A DNA stretch of 63,547 nucleotides, from NCBI GenBank assembly GCA_026709225.1, contig JAPOTJ010000061.1, positions 1 to 63,547 of the forward strand. Reading direction: 5' to 3'. Position 1 is the first letter of the stretch. Every line of letters begins with the position of its first letter. The position numbers and the translations under genes were made by a program. Shown here piece by piece: positions 1-10,569 of the stretch. Below the pieces are notes generated by a model, which ran no database searches, had not been told where the DNA came from, and saw only the letters and a list, made by a program, of their open reading frames with translations. The stretch comes from Gammaproteobacteria bacterium (GTDB lineage: Bacteria; Pseudomonadota; Gammaproteobacteria; Pseudomonadales; Azotimanducaceae).

Positions 1-97
1 GCGTCATTCCTCATTACGTGGGGCCTGCCACGCTGCTTCGTCACTCCTTGCCAGCACACGCCAGATGGCCTCTGAGCTTTGCAGACTTAATCAGAGG
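1..97 (-). repeat. Partial copy of the 20.4-kb miniature inverted-repeat element
   Basis: Bases 1-97 match, in inverted orientation, the first ~105 bases of the element at 20359-20619, with only about three mismatches over the first 93 bases. Identity fades at about base 97, where the outer terminal repeat would lie, and the other end falls outside the window. The copy overlaps the apparent 5' end of the fucosidase gene. Two copies about 20 kb apart show that the element is dispersed rather than a unique hairpin. Confidence 0.85.
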
Positions 98-1562
98 TTC
101 CCTGGCGATCATCGCCTTGATGCTGTCTGGAGCGGCGCTGCAGGCAAGCTCCCCGGCGCCGGAAGGTCTCTACCGCTACGATTGGGAATCCTTGCGCGAA
201 GCGCCAGTGCCCGAATGGTTTCGCGATGCCAAATTCGGCATCTTCATCCACTGGGGACCCTATTCGGTGCCTGGCTGGAGCGATGGGGAGGATTACGCTG
301 AGTGGTATTCCACCCGCATGTACCGCAAGCCCTCATTCATCGAGTATCACCGCGAACATTACGGAGAACTGGGAGAATTCGGCTACAAGGATTTTATCCC
401 GCTGTTTCGCGGCGAGCACTTCAGTGCCGGCGAATGGTCCGACCTGTTCGTGGCGTCGGGCGCGCGCTATGTCATTCCGGTGGCGGAGCACCATGACGGC
501 TTCGCTATGTGGAATACGGAATCCACGCCGTGGAACTCGGTGGACATGGGGCCTCGGTTCGATTTCATCGGCAGTCTCGGCGAAGCCGTGCGTGCCCGGG
601 GCCTGAAGTTCGGGGTTTCCTATCATCGCGAGCGGCACTGGGGGTTCTGGACTGACAGCCTCAACACCTATTTGGAAAATGCCCAGCCGCTTGAGGAGAT
701 ACGCTTGGAAATCGAGCGCACGCCCGAGGCGGCAAGCCTGTACGGCCTGTTCGGGCTGAGCGAAGCCTTTATGATCGGCTACAAAGAGCGGGCGCTTGAA
801 CTGGTCTCGAGTTACCGGCCGGACTTTCTCTGGATAGACGATTCCCCCGCCAACAGCCTCCATCCGAACGCCCCTGCCGTCGAGCGCTTCATCAACAAGT
901 ATCACTTGGAGATGCTCGTTGACTATATGAACCTTGCCAACACTTGGGGCAAGCCCGTGTATTTCAACAACAAGCGCTGGCAGCGGTCGAATTACCCGCC
1001 GGGAGTGGGCGTGGACGAAAAGGACTACCTACGAATCGATGCCATCAGCGAGATCCCTTGGCATTCAAGCGGAGGCATGGATCATTCCTACGGCTATGAC
1101 CGCACTGAAGACGAGCAGGACAGCTACAAGTCGGTTGAGGAATTGGTGGAAATCCTCGTTGATGTCGTCTCGAAGAACGGCAATTTCCTGCTCGATATCG
1201 GGCCGATGGCGAACGGCGTGATCCCCGAAAGGCAGCGCAGCCGCCTGCTCGGCATTGGCGAGTGGCTGAGCATCAACGGCGAGGCCATTTACGGGACGCG
1301 CCCATGGGTACGATTCGGCCAGGAAGGGATTCGCTTCACGGCGAAGGAAGATCTGCTGTACGCCTCACTTTTTGAGTGGCCCGACAGCCCGATCGAACTG
1401 GATCTCGGAAGCATGGGCAGCGATGTGACCGATGTCCGCTTGCTGGGGAAACCTGAGCGAATCGATTGGCGCGTCGAGGATAGCCGTTTGACCGTTGAAC
1501 TCGGAGAAGCCCCCGCAGGGCACACTTGGGTGTTGCGAGTTGCCTTCGGTACGGAGCACTAG
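18..1562 (+). CDS. Alpha-L-fucosidase, glycoside hydrolase family 29
   Basis: Exported GH29 enzyme expected to release L-fucose from fucosylated glycans or fucans. Family features seen: FGIFIHWGPYSVPGW (residues 73-87), the EHHDGF motif (157-162), and LWIDD (271-275), where Asp274 is the likely nucleophile. A hydrophobic signal segment runs from about residue 26 to 43 and ends ALQA|SSPAP. The start is uncertain: ATG 18 lies inside a dispersed repeat copy, while the next in-frame ATG (120) would remove most of the signal peptide. The natural 5' end may therefore have been replaced by repeat sequence. Its TAG stop overlaps the convergent IclR gene stop. The neighbouring fucose pathway genes support fucose as product. 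Confidence 0.88.
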   Translation: MGPATLLRHSLPAHARWPLSFADLIRGSLAIIALMLSGAALQASSPAPEGLYRYDWESLREAPVPEWFRDAKFGIFIHWGPYSVPGWSDGEDYAEWYSTRMYRKPSFIEYHREHYGELGEFGYKDFIPLFRGEHFSAGEWSDLFVASGARYVIPVAEHHDGFAMWNTESTPWNSVDMGPRFDFIGSLGEAVRARGLKFGVSYHRERHWGFWTDSLNTYLENAQPLEEIRLEIERTPEAASLYGLFGLSEAFMIGYKERALELVSSYRPDFLWIDDSPANSLHPNAPAVERFINKYHLEMLVDYMNLANTWGKPVYFNNKRWQRSNYPPGVGVDEKDYLRIDAISEIPWHSSGGMDHSYGYDRTEDEQDSYKSVEELVEILVDVVSKNGNFLLDIGPMANGVIPERQRSRLLGIGEWLSINGEAIYGTRPWVRFGQEGIRFTAKEDLLYASLFEWPDSPIELDLGSMGSDVTDVRLLGKPERIDWRVEDSRLTVELGEAPAGHTWVLRVAFGTEH

Positions 1563-2359
1563 ATGCCCATGGAGCTGGAAATTGTTTCCGCGGCTGCCTT
1601 CACCCGCAGAAACGCCTCATCAATGGCGACCGGATGCGAACCGTCGAGATAGGAAACAAAAGGCATGACAAGCGCCGCCACGATCACGCCGGTATAGTCG
1701 AACACGGGAAACCCAATGTCCTCGACGCCATGTATCTGCCGGCTGGCGACCCGCTCGAACCCCTGCTTCCTGACCTTGCTGACCAGTCTGGGCAGTTCGG
1801 ATGTTCGTGGTCGCTCCCCATCGGGAAGTTCCGCAATCATTCTCGCGCGCATTTCGTCGTCCGCGAAAGCGAGCAACACATGTCCCGAGCAACTGTCCAG
1901 GAGCGGCGCCTGAGCGCCAAGGCGGACGCTGAATATCCGCTCGGACGAGGCATCCTGCTGCGCGACCACATGACCTTTCCCTTCGTAGTAAATCGAGAGG
2001 TGGCACGACTGTCCGGTGCCGAACGCAAGTTGCGCCATGACCGGAGCGGCAATAGAAGTCAGGCGCTTGACGGGAGGATATCTGTGAGACAGATCGAACA
2101 TCTTGAGCGTGAGCCGATAGGTGTCAGTGCCGTTCAGGCTGGTCACGTACCCCCTTTGTTCGAGGACAGCGAGCATGCGGAAGATTTCACCGACGGACCG
2201 GTCGAGACGTCTGGCGATGTCCGACAGCTTGAGGCCGGCCGGTTCGTCGGCAAGCAGCTCAAGCATGCTCAAACCCTTTTCGAGCGCGGGTGCCGAATAG
2301 GTTTTCCTTCGAGCCGGCGTTGCGGTCACATTCCCACTTTTGGTGTTGCTGTAGCGCAT
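1559..2359 (-). CDS. IclR-family transcriptional regulator
   Basis: Winged-helix N-terminus (about residues 20-80: APALEKGLSMLELL, LKLSDIARRLDRSVGEIFRM) followed by the IclR effector-binding domain with its conserved cysteine region (SVRLGAQAPLLDSCSGHVLLA). Length 266 residues is normal for the family. The start at 2359 (MRYSNTK) was preferred to upstream in-frame codons because these would give an unrelated leader running into the divergent promoter region. It is divergent from the fucose catabolic operon, with a ~125-bp gap, and convergent with the fucosidase. It is the probable regulator of the cluster, perhaps responding to fucose or a keto-deoxy-sugar acid intermediate; the effector is inferred. 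Confidence 0.9.
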   Translation of the reverse strand: MRYSNTKSGNVTATPARRKTYSAPALEKGLSMLELLADEPAGLKLSDIARRLDRSVGEIFRMLAVLEQRGYVTSLNGTDTYRLTLKMFDLSHRYPPVKRLTSIAAPVMAQLAFGTGQSCHLSIYYEGKGHVVAQQDASSERIFSVRLGAQAPLLDSCSGHVLLAFADDEMRARMIAELPDGERPRTSELPRLVSKVRKQGFERVASRQIHGVEDIGFPVFDYTGVIVAALVMPFVSYLDGSHPVAIDEAFLRVKAAAETISSSMGI

Positions 2360-2383
2360 CAATCTACCCCAATCAGAATTTGA

Positions 2384-2412
2384 TTGACAACGCTCACAGA
2401 AAAAAATACTTT
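2384..2412 (+). promoter_or_regulatory. Putative promoter of the fucose operon
   Basis: A perfect -35 hexamer TTGACA (2384-2389) is followed after 17 bp by TACTTT (2407-2412), a weak -10 match. It lies in the AT-rich gap between the divergent IclR gene and the aldo/keto reductase gene, where the regulator would be expected to bind. No clear operator dyad was found. Confidence 0.45.
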
Positions 2413-2484
2413 TCGTATATGGAATGTGTATGTGCAACGGGGGAACCATCCGCCGCTTCTCGGAGGTGGGATGCCGCGTCTGCT

Positions 2485-3522
2485 ATGCGTGATCGATCCG
2501 CTCCGTTGCCGCCTGTCGCTGGCGGATTGCGGATGGGAAAGTTCGGATTCGGCGGCGCGCCAATAGGCAATCTCTACCGCACGATGGACGACAGCACGGC
2601 TCAAGACATCCTGCAATCCGCATGGTGTGCGGGAATACGTTACTACGATACGGCGCCGCACTACGGTCAAGGCTTGTCGGAACGCCGCGTGGGTGACTTG
2701 CTGCGGCAACATCCAGAGCAGCCCTACGTGCTTTCGACCAAGGTGGGTCGGCTGCTAAAACCCGCCGGATACGCCGAAGCTCGGCACGGTTTTCGTTCCG
2801 CAATGCCATTCGATATCCATTACGACTACAGCTACGATGGTGTCATGCGCTCATTTGAGGATAGCCTGCAACGTCTTGGCCTCGACCGCATCGACATGCT
2901 GTTCATGCACGACCTTGGCGCACTCACACACGGCTCGGACAACGAGCGATATTTTTCCGCAGGCATGGACGGCGGCTATCGAGCCATGCATTCGCTTCGC
3001 GAACAAGATATGGTCAAGGCGATCGGCTTGGGCGCGAATGAATCGGAGGTTTGCGAATTAGCGCTTGCCTATGGTGACTGGGACTGTTTTCTCTTGGCTG
3101 GCAGATACACGCTGCTCGAACAGGATGCGCTAGATTCCTTTTTGCCGACATGTGAGAAACGTGGCTGCTTCGTTGTCATCGGCGGGCCCTACAACTCTGG
3201 AGTTCTCGCGCTTGGCTCGCAGTCGGAGCGAGAGCCGCACTATAACTACCGGCCAGCGCCCGCAACAGTCATCGGCAAGGTGCGGGCGCTGGAGCGAATC
3301 TGCGCCGAATTTACTGTTCCCTTGGGCGCCGCCGCGCTGCAATTCCCCTTGGCGCACCCGGCAGTAGAGAGCGTGATTCCAGGAATGGCCAGCGTTGCCG
3401 AACTCGAGTCATTTCTCTGTTGGGCACAAACCGATATTTCCGCGGATCTCTGGATGTCCCTGCAAGATGCTGGCTTGCTGCGCACAGACGCACCCCTGCC
3501 CGCCTCGGACACGGCTTCATGA
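2485..3522 (+). CDS. Aldo/keto reductase, probable L-fucose 1-dehydrogenase
   Basis: AKR-fold enzyme of the D-threo-aldose 1-dehydrogenase type, expected to oxidise L-fucose to L-fucono-lactone with NAD(P). The AKR tetrad is visible: Asp55 and Tyr60 (YYDTAPHYGQG), Lys86 (LSTKVGRL) and His142 (MLFMHDLG). Length 345 residues. ATG 2485 was chosen because it precedes the conserved barrel start (KFGFGGAPIGNL); the upstream in-frame ATG 2419 would overlap the promoter region. First gene of a tightly packed operon; its TGA overlaps the ATG of the lactonase gene (ATGA). Substrate assignment relies on the surrounding pathway. Confidence 0.85.
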   Translation: MRDRSAPLPPVAGGLRMGKFGFGGAPIGNLYRTMDDSTAQDILQSAWCAGIRYYDTAPHYGQGLSERRVGDLLRQHPEQPYVLSTKVGRLLKPAGYAEARHGFRSAMPFDIHYDYSYDGVMRSFEDSLQRLGLDRIDMLFMHDLGALTHGSDNERYFSAGMDGGYRAMHSLREQDMVKAIGLGANESEVCELALAYGDWDCFLLAGRYTLLEQDALDSFLPTCEKRGCFVVIGGPYNSGVLALGSQSEREPHYNYRPAPATVIGKVRALERICAEFTVPLGAAALQFPLAHPAVESVIPGMASVAELESFLCWAQTDISADLWMSLQDAGLLRTDAPLPASDTAS

Positions 3523-4667
3523 ACGGCTATATCGACAGCCATCAGCATTTCTGGCAACTCTCTCGAGGTGATTACGACTGGCTCGACAACTCGCCCGAGC
3601 GCATCCGCAAGGACTTCCTGCCGGACCACCTGCGGCCGATCCTCACCGATGCCGAAGTCATAGGCACCGTGCTCGTGCAGGCGGCACCGACCGAAGCCGA
3701 AACCTCGTTTCTGCTCGAACTCGCCGAACGCACCGAATTTGTCGCTGGCGTTGTCGGCTGGATGCCGCTAGACGCCGAGGATGCCGCGGACAAGATCGAC
3801 CGCTTGGCGGAAAACCCGTGGTTCAAGGGTGTCAGGCCCATGATTCAAGACATCGCCGATGACGAGTGGATGCTGAAGCCCGAACTCGATGCGCCGCTCA
3901 AGCGGCTCATTCGGCATGGCCTCTGCTTTGACGCTTTGGTCAAACCATGGCACTTGCCGAATCTGTTGCGCCTGCTCAAGCGTTACCCTAAGCTCAGGTC
4001 TGTCGTCAATCATGGCGCGAAGCCGGATATCGCGAGCGGAGCGTTCGACGACTGGAGCCGGGACATCGCCGCCATCGCCAATGAGACTGGTGCGTTCTGC
4101 AAGCTCTCCGGCTTGCTCACGGAAGCTGGCTTCGCCGCCGGAATATCCGAGCTGAAGCCCTATGTGGAGCATTTGCTTGAGTGCTTCGGCCCCGAACGGC
4201 TGATGTGGGGGAGTGATTGGCCTGTGCTGCTGCTTGCGGGGGATTACCGTGGCTGGCTGTCGATGGTGAAAGAGTTCACGTCTCGACTTGGCGAGCCCGA
4301 CAAATCCTCGATCATGGGCGGGAACTGTGCGAAGTTCTATCGGCTTGAAAGTCGCCGGACTGATCGACGACTGCTTCGATTGCACCCGCAGGACAATATT
4401 CTCGTATGTTGCCAATCCCTCGCGAAGGCAGAGCGCATCTCGGTGGAAGGCGTCCGAGTCGAGTTGCCGACGACAGTGGAAACAGGTCACAAAATCGCGA
4501 GCAGTGCAATCTCCAAGGGTGAAAAAGTCATCAAATACGGTGTGCCTATTGGGACTGCGAGGGTTGATATTCTACTCGCCGACCATGTGCACCTACATAA
4601 CTTGAAAAGCGATTATGTGGCGAGCCACCACCGAGGTGGCAAGCGGGCGACGGGAACACGCGCATGA
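3519..4667 (+). CDS. L-fuconolactonase fused to a UxaA-type SAF domain
   Basis: Residues 1 to ~278 are an amidohydrolase-2 lactonase: metal-binding HQH (8-10), VVNHGAKPD, MWGSDWPV near the end of the barrel, and the usual terminal GGNCAKFYRL. Such lactonases normally stop there. Here the frame continues into ~100 residues resembling the stand-alone small (SAF) subunit of altronate/galactarate dehydratases, with LRLHPQDNILV, TGHKIASSAISKGEKVIKYG and VHLHNLKSDY. No ATG or GTG lies at the junction, so translational fusion is more likely than two genes, although internal TTG/CTG initiation cannot be excluded. It overlaps the dehydratase large-subunit gene by ATGA. Expected to open L-fucono-1,5-lactone and supply the SAF part of the dehydratase. 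Confidence 0.85.
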   Translation: MNGYIDSHQHFWQLSRGDYDWLDNSPERIRKDFLPDHLRPILTDAEVIGTVLVQAAPTEAETSFLLELAERTEFVAGVVGWMPLDAEDAADKIDRLAENPWFKGVRPMIQDIADDEWMLKPELDAPLKRLIRHGLCFDALVKPWHLPNLLRLLKRYPKLRSVVNHGAKPDIASGAFDDWSRDIAAIANETGAFCKLSGLLTEAGFAAGISELKPYVEHLLECFGPERLMWGSDWPVLLLAGDYRGWLSMVKEFTSRLGEPDKSSIMGGNCAKFYRLESRRTDRRLLRLHPQDNILVCCQSLAKAERISVEGVRVELPTTVETGHKIASSAISKGEKVIKYGVPIGTARVDILLADHVHLHNLKSDYVASHHRGGKRATGTRA

Positions 4668-5851
4668 AAGGCTGGCTGCGCAAAGACGGGCGCAAGGGAA
4701 TCCGCAATGTGGTACTGGTTGCCTATCTGGTCGAATGCGCCCACCATGTCGCCCGCGCCATCGTCACGAACGCCGATGCGACCGAAGTGCAGTTGATCGG
4801 CTTTCCCGGATGTTTCCCCAACGACTATGCGCTCAAAGTCATGGCCTCAGTATGCACGCACCCCAATGTCGGAGGCGTGGTTCTGGTCTCTTTGGGGTGC
4901 GAAGGCTTTGATCGGGAGACGCTTGCTGAGTGTGTCCGCGGGAGCGGAAGACACTTGGAAACGCTGGTGATTCAGCAATCTGGCGGAACGAGGCGCACGA
5001 TAGATTTGGGCTCGGCTGCGGTCGCGGAGATCAGGACGAAGCTCAGCTCGCCCGACTGCGAAATCGACATTCCCGATCTCGTGGTCGGGACCGTTTGCGG
5101 CGGTTCCGACGGCACTAGTGGAATTACCGCCAATCCCGCTGTTGGCCACTGTTTCGACCAGCTCATCGCGGAAGGCGCTACGTGTATTTTTGAGGAGACT
5201 GGCGAGCTCATCGGCTGCGAAAACGTCATGATGGCACGCGCGCGGACGCCGGAACTCGCGCTGGAAATCGAATCTAGCCTCACCAAGGCCGCCAACTATT
5301 ACAGCATTTTGGGATTCGGCAGTTTCGCACCAGGCAACGCCGACGGCGGGCTGACCACCCAGGAAGAAAAGTCCATGGGGGCGTACTGCAAATCCGGCAG
5401 TTCTCAAATCGACGGACTCATCAAACCGGGGGATGTGCCCGATAAAGGCGGACTGTACCTGCTCGATGTGGTGCCGGACGGCGAACCTCGGTTCGGCTTC
5501 CCCAATATATCTGACAACGCCGAAATTGTTGAACTGATCGCCTGCGGTGCTCATATCATCCTGTTCACCACGGGGCGGGGGTCGGTGGTCGGTTCAGCCA
5601 TATCGCCGGTCATTAAGATCTGCGCCAACCCGGAAACCTTTGCCATGCTCAGCGCGGACATGGACATCAACGCCGGTGAAGTGCTGCTCGGTGACAAGAC
5701 ACCGCAAGATATCGGCGAGGACATTCATCGTCAGGTGGTGGCGGTGGCGAGAGGCGATGAGACTTGTTCTGAAGCGCTCGGGCACCAGGAGTTTATCTTG
5801 ACGTACAAGACTTTCGAGCCAATCGGCCCGGCTTGCCTTCCAAGACGATGA
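4664..5851 (+). CDS. UxaA-family dehydratase large subunit, probable L-fuconate dehydratase
   Basis: A 395-residue member of the UxaA/GarD sugar-acid dehydratase family. Recognisable blocks are LIGFPGCFPNDYA, VSLGCEGFD, VCGGSDGTSGITANPAVG and IFEETGELIGCEN. Family members dehydrate aldonic acids to 2-keto-3-deoxy acids using iron. In this operon it occupies the step usually done by the enolase-superfamily L-fuconate dehydratase, for which no gene is visible, so 2-keto-3-deoxy-L-fuconate is the predicted product. Its SAF partner is the C-terminal domain of the preceding gene, which it overlaps by four bases. The family assignment is firm; the substrate is inferred. Confidence 0.85.
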   Translation: MKGWLRKDGRKGIRNVVLVAYLVECAHHVARAIVTNADATEVQLIGFPGCFPNDYALKVMASVCTHPNVGGVVLVSLGCEGFDRETLAECVRGSGRHLETLVIQQSGGTRRTIDLGSAAVAEIRTKLSSPDCEIDIPDLVVGTVCGGSDGTSGITANPAVGHCFDQLIAEGATCIFEETGELIGCENVMMARARTPELALEIESSLTKAANYYSILGFGSFAPGNADGGLTTQEEKSMGAYCKSGSSQIDGLIKPGDVPDKGGLYLLDVVPDGEPRFGFPNISDNAEIVELIACGAHIILFTTGRGSVVGSAISPVIKICANPETFAMLSADMDINAGEVLLGDKTPQDIGEDIHRQVVAVARGDETCSEALGHQEFILTYKTFEPIGPACLPRR

Positions 5852-5864
5852 ACCGGATCGAACG

Positions 5865-7935
<2,071 letters not shown>

Positions 7936-7947
7936 TAGAGGACCAAC

Positions 7948-8784
7948 ATGAAATTATTACGCTATGGCAGAGACGGCAGTGAAAGACCTGGACTACTTGA
8001 TCGTGACGGGAACATCCGCTGTCTGGCTTCGCACATTGAAGATGTCAATGGCGAAGCCATCGCGCCGGCGATGCTAGAACAGCTTGCGGCAATCAATTTG
8101 GCGACCTTGCCGCTGGTAGAAACTGGTGTCCGGCTCGGCCCCTGTGTGGGCAATGTCGGAAAGTTTCTCGGCATCGGCCTGAACTATGCAGACCATGCGG
8201 AAGAATCTGGCGCGCCCATTCCGGCTGAACCGGAGGTATTCTCCAAGGCGACGAGCGCTATCTGCGGGCCGTATGACAACATCATCCAGCCGCTGGACAG
8301 CAATAAGCTTGACTGGGAGGTCGAACTCGGCTTGGTGATCGGCAAGCATTGCAGTTATGTGGATCAAGCCAGCGCCTTGGAGCATGTGGCCGGTTATTGT
8401 GTAGTCAACGATGTGTCGGAGCGCGGCTTTCAGCTTGAACGCGGCAGCCAATGGGACAAGGGAAAGGGTTGCGACACCTTTGGTCCCATGGGTCCATGGC
8501 TGGTCACTCGGGATGAAATTCCCGACCCGAACAATCTCGCCATGTGGCTTGAAGTGAACGGCCAACGCTACCAGAGCGGCAATACAGGCTCCATGATCTT
8601 CGCGCCAGCCGCAATTGTCAGCTATCTCAGCCGATTCATGAGTTTGCAACCCGGAGATGTGATTACCACGGGAACGCCCGCCGGGGTTGGCATGGGGCAG
8701 AACCCACCCGTATTTCTGAAGGCCGGCGATATCATTGAATTAAGTGTTGAAGGTCTTGGGATTCAGCGGCAGCGAGTGACGTGA
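7948..8784 (+). CDS. FAH-family 2,4-diketo-3-deoxy-L-fuconate hydrolase
   Basis: Fumarylacetoacetate-hydrolase-fold protein of 278 residues. It carries GKFLGIGLNYADHAEESG, a metal-site Glu in DWEVELGLVIG, NDVSERGFQ, KGCDTFGPMGPWLVT and GDVITTGTPAGVGMG. In this context it should cleave 2,4-diketo-3-deoxy-L-fuconate to pyruvate and L-lactate, the last step of the route. It begins 12 bases after the SDR stop and is the last forward gene of the operon; the convergent fucU gene ends 20 bases downstream. Family certain, substrate inferred from context. Confidence 0.88.
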   Translation: MKLLRYGRDGSERPGLLDRDGNIRCLASHIEDVNGEAIAPAMLEQLAAINLATLPLVETGVRLGPCVGNVGKFLGIGLNYADHAEESGAPIPAEPEVFSKATSAICGPYDNIIQPLDSNKLDWEVELGLVIGKHCSYVDQASALEHVAGYCVVNDVSERGFQLERGSQWDKGKGCDTFGPMGPWLVTRDEIPDPNNLAMWLEVNGQRYQSGNTGSMIFAPAAIVSYLSRFMSLQPGDVITTGTPAGVGMGQNPPVFLKAGDIIELSVEGLGIQRQRVT

Positions 8785-8803
8785 TGCCGCGCGACTGCGG
8801 AGA

Positions 8804-9232
8804 TCAAGGGTAGAGCACACCTTTCTTTAGAATCAGATTCCCGTACAAGCGGCGTTCTCCCGTCACAACCGCAGCAAACGCAGCGCGGCTGCGATCATAA
8901 AAGGCGAATCTTTCCAGTGCCCCGAAGCCGGCGTGGGGATCCTCTGCCTGAATGATCTCCCTGAATTCCCGGACAATATCCGGAACCGCCGCGGGGTCGT
9001 CGACAACTTCCATAGAAAACGCCGCCTCATCTACAAACTGATCAAGCGGCAAGACGGAGACCACCGCCTTCAACATCGCAATTGCCGAAACGCCATCCAT
9101 TCGGACGATCCGGCGTGCGCAGGACTCCGCCGGAAAGTTGGCATCGACGATGGCAATCTCGTCTCCGTGCCCCATGGACCTGAGAATGCCCAGCAACTTA
9201 GGGCCAAGCAATGGATCGATTGTTTTGAGCAC
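8804..9232 (-). CDS. fucU: L-fucose mutarotase
   Basis: RbsD/FucU-fold protein of 142 residues that interconverts alpha and beta anomers of L-fucose. The N-terminus VLKTIDPLLGPKLLGILRSM, then GHGDEIAIVDANFPAES, and the C-terminal RFAFYDRSRAAFAAVVTGE and YGNLILKKGVLYP are characteristic. The GTG start at 9232 is supported by a GGAGG Shine-Dalgarno sequence (complement of 9238-9242) five bases upstream, and it matches the usual FucU N-terminus; the frame stays open far upstream but is not conserved there. Transcribed toward the fucose operon, so it is separately controlled from the 9.3-kb divergent gap. Confidence 0.93.
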   Translation of the reverse strand: MLKTIDPLLGPKLLGILRSMGHGDEIAIVDANFPAESCARRIVRMDGVSAIAMLKAVVSVLPLDQFVDEAAFSMEVVDDPAAVPDIVREFREIIQAEDPHAGFGALERFAFYDRSRAAFAAVVTGERRLYGNLILKKGVLYP

Positions 9233-9370
9233 CTGAACCTCCGTTCGTTTCGGGGCGTCTCTCACAGACGGCCGCCCCATTTTAGGTTTTTGAAACACCC
9301 ATAGTGACAATTGCTGGTGACAGAAGTGGTATGTTGGCGCGCTCGAATTGAGATGTCTCGGAGGCAATTG

Positions 9371-10558
9371 GTGGCGGAAGTGGTTGTGGTGGATGCGGTG
9401 CGCTCAGCGATTGGCAAGCGCGATGGTGCGTTGTCGAGTGCGCACCCAACAGATGTGCTTGGACAAGTCATGATGGGGCTGTTGCGACGAAACGGCCTCG
9501 AGTCAGATCAGGTCGGGCAGGTCATCGGCGGCTGCATCAACAAGGTCGGCGCGCAATCGATGAACGCGACGCGCACCGCGTGGCTCTCGCACGGCGGCGC
9601 CGAATCAGTCCCCGCGATCACCGTCGATTCCCAATGCGGCTCGTCGCAGCAGGCGACCAATCTCGCTGCGCATATGATTCTCTCGGGCCAAGAAGACGTG
9701 GTGATGGCCTGTGGTGTCGAGAACATGAGCTTGATTCCAATTGGCGCGGACAGCGTCGCTGGTGTCAAGTGCGGCTACGGCAAGCCAGTGTCACGCAGCT
9801 ACTTCGCGCACTACGAGTTCACCAGTCAGTTTGAAGGCGCCGAGCGCATCGCCGAGCACTATCAGATTACGCGCAAAGAAACCGATGCGTTTGGCTTGGC
9901 GTCGCAATTCCGCGCGGCGCAAGCTATAGAAGCAGGCTGGTTTGACAGTCAAATTCTGCCGGTCGAAGTACCCGTGCTCGATGAGTCCGGCAAGAAGACG
10001 GATCTGGTAGAGACAGTTCTGCGCGACGAAGTGCCGCGCGAAACGAGCCTTGAGGCGCTGGCAGGCTTGAAGCCGGTCGCGCGCGAAAACGGCGTGCACA
10101 CGGCGGGCAGTTCTTCCCAAATTGCCGACGGCGGCGCGGCAGTGCTGCTGATGAGCGCGGACAAAGCCGAGTCGCTTGGCCTTCGGCCACTCGCCAGAGT
10201 TCGGCGCACCGCGCTTGTCGGCTGCGATCCGGTGTTGATGCTTGAAGGCCCGATTCCGGCGACGAAGAAGCTCTTGCGCGACGAGGGAATCGGCATTGAA
10301 GATGTCGATGTCTTCGAGATCAATGAAGCCTTTGCGTCGGTGGTGCTCGCGTGGGCGAAGGCGTGCGGCCCGGACATGGCGCGCGTCAATCCCAATGGCG
10401 GCGCCATTGCCTTGGGGCATCCGCTCGGCGCAACCGGCTGCGTGCTGCTCGGCAAGGCCGCGCATGAACCCAAACGCAGCGGCGGGCGCTACGGTCTCGT
10501 CTCCATGTGCTGCGGCGGCGGATTGGGCACCGGGACGCTGCTTGAGGCCGTCGGCTAG
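9371..10558 (+). CDS. Acetyl-CoA acyltransferase (thiolase)
   Basis: Thiolase-superfamily enzyme of 395 residues. The nucleophilic cysteine Cys89 sits in DSQCGSSQQA; NEAFASV, GHPLGATGC and the second active-site cysteine in SMCCGGGLGTG follow. It should carry out thiolytic cleavage or Claisen condensation of 3-ketoacyl-CoA; the sequence resembles thiolases of long-chain or steroid side-chain oxidation. GTG 9371 is preferred because GGAGG (9360-9364) lies six bases upstream and AEVVVVDAVRSAIGKRDG is the usual N-terminus; ATG 9353 is an alternative. It is followed after 11 bases by an SDR gene, probably in the same operon. Confidence 0.9.
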   Translation: MAEVVVVDAVRSAIGKRDGALSSAHPTDVLGQVMMGLLRRNGLESDQVGQVIGGCINKVGAQSMNATRTAWLSHGGAESVPAITVDSQCGSSQQATNLAAHMILSGQEDVVMACGVENMSLIPIGADSVAGVKCGYGKPVSRSYFAHYEFTSQFEGAERIAEHYQITRKETDAFGLASQFRAAQAIEAGWFDSQILPVEVPVLDESGKKTDLVETVLRDEVPRETSLEALAGLKPVARENGVHTAGSSSQIADGGAAVLLMSADKAESLGLRPLARVRRTALVGCDPVLMLEGPIPATKKLLRDEGIGIEDVDVFEINEAFASVVLAWAKACGPDMARVNPNGGAIALGHPLGATGCVLLGKAAHEPKRSGGRYGLVSMCCGGGLGTGTLLEAVG

Positions 10559-10569
10559 TCTCTCAGCGT

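Noticed and set aside
1526-2383. 285-codon plus-strand frame over the IclR gene
   Set aside because: The minus strand encodes a complete IclR protein; the plus frame shows no protein-like motifs.
4847-5554. Long open frame on the minus strand opposite the dehydratase gene
   Set aside because: It mirrors the codon pattern of a well-supported UxaA-family gene, has no recognisable domain and is a shadow frame of GC-rich coding DNA.
4664-5851. Altronate or galactarate dehydratase of hexuronate catabolism
   Set aside because: The family fits, but every neighbouring gene belongs to the L-fucose route and no uronate isomerase or reductase is present, so L-fuconate is the better substrate guess.
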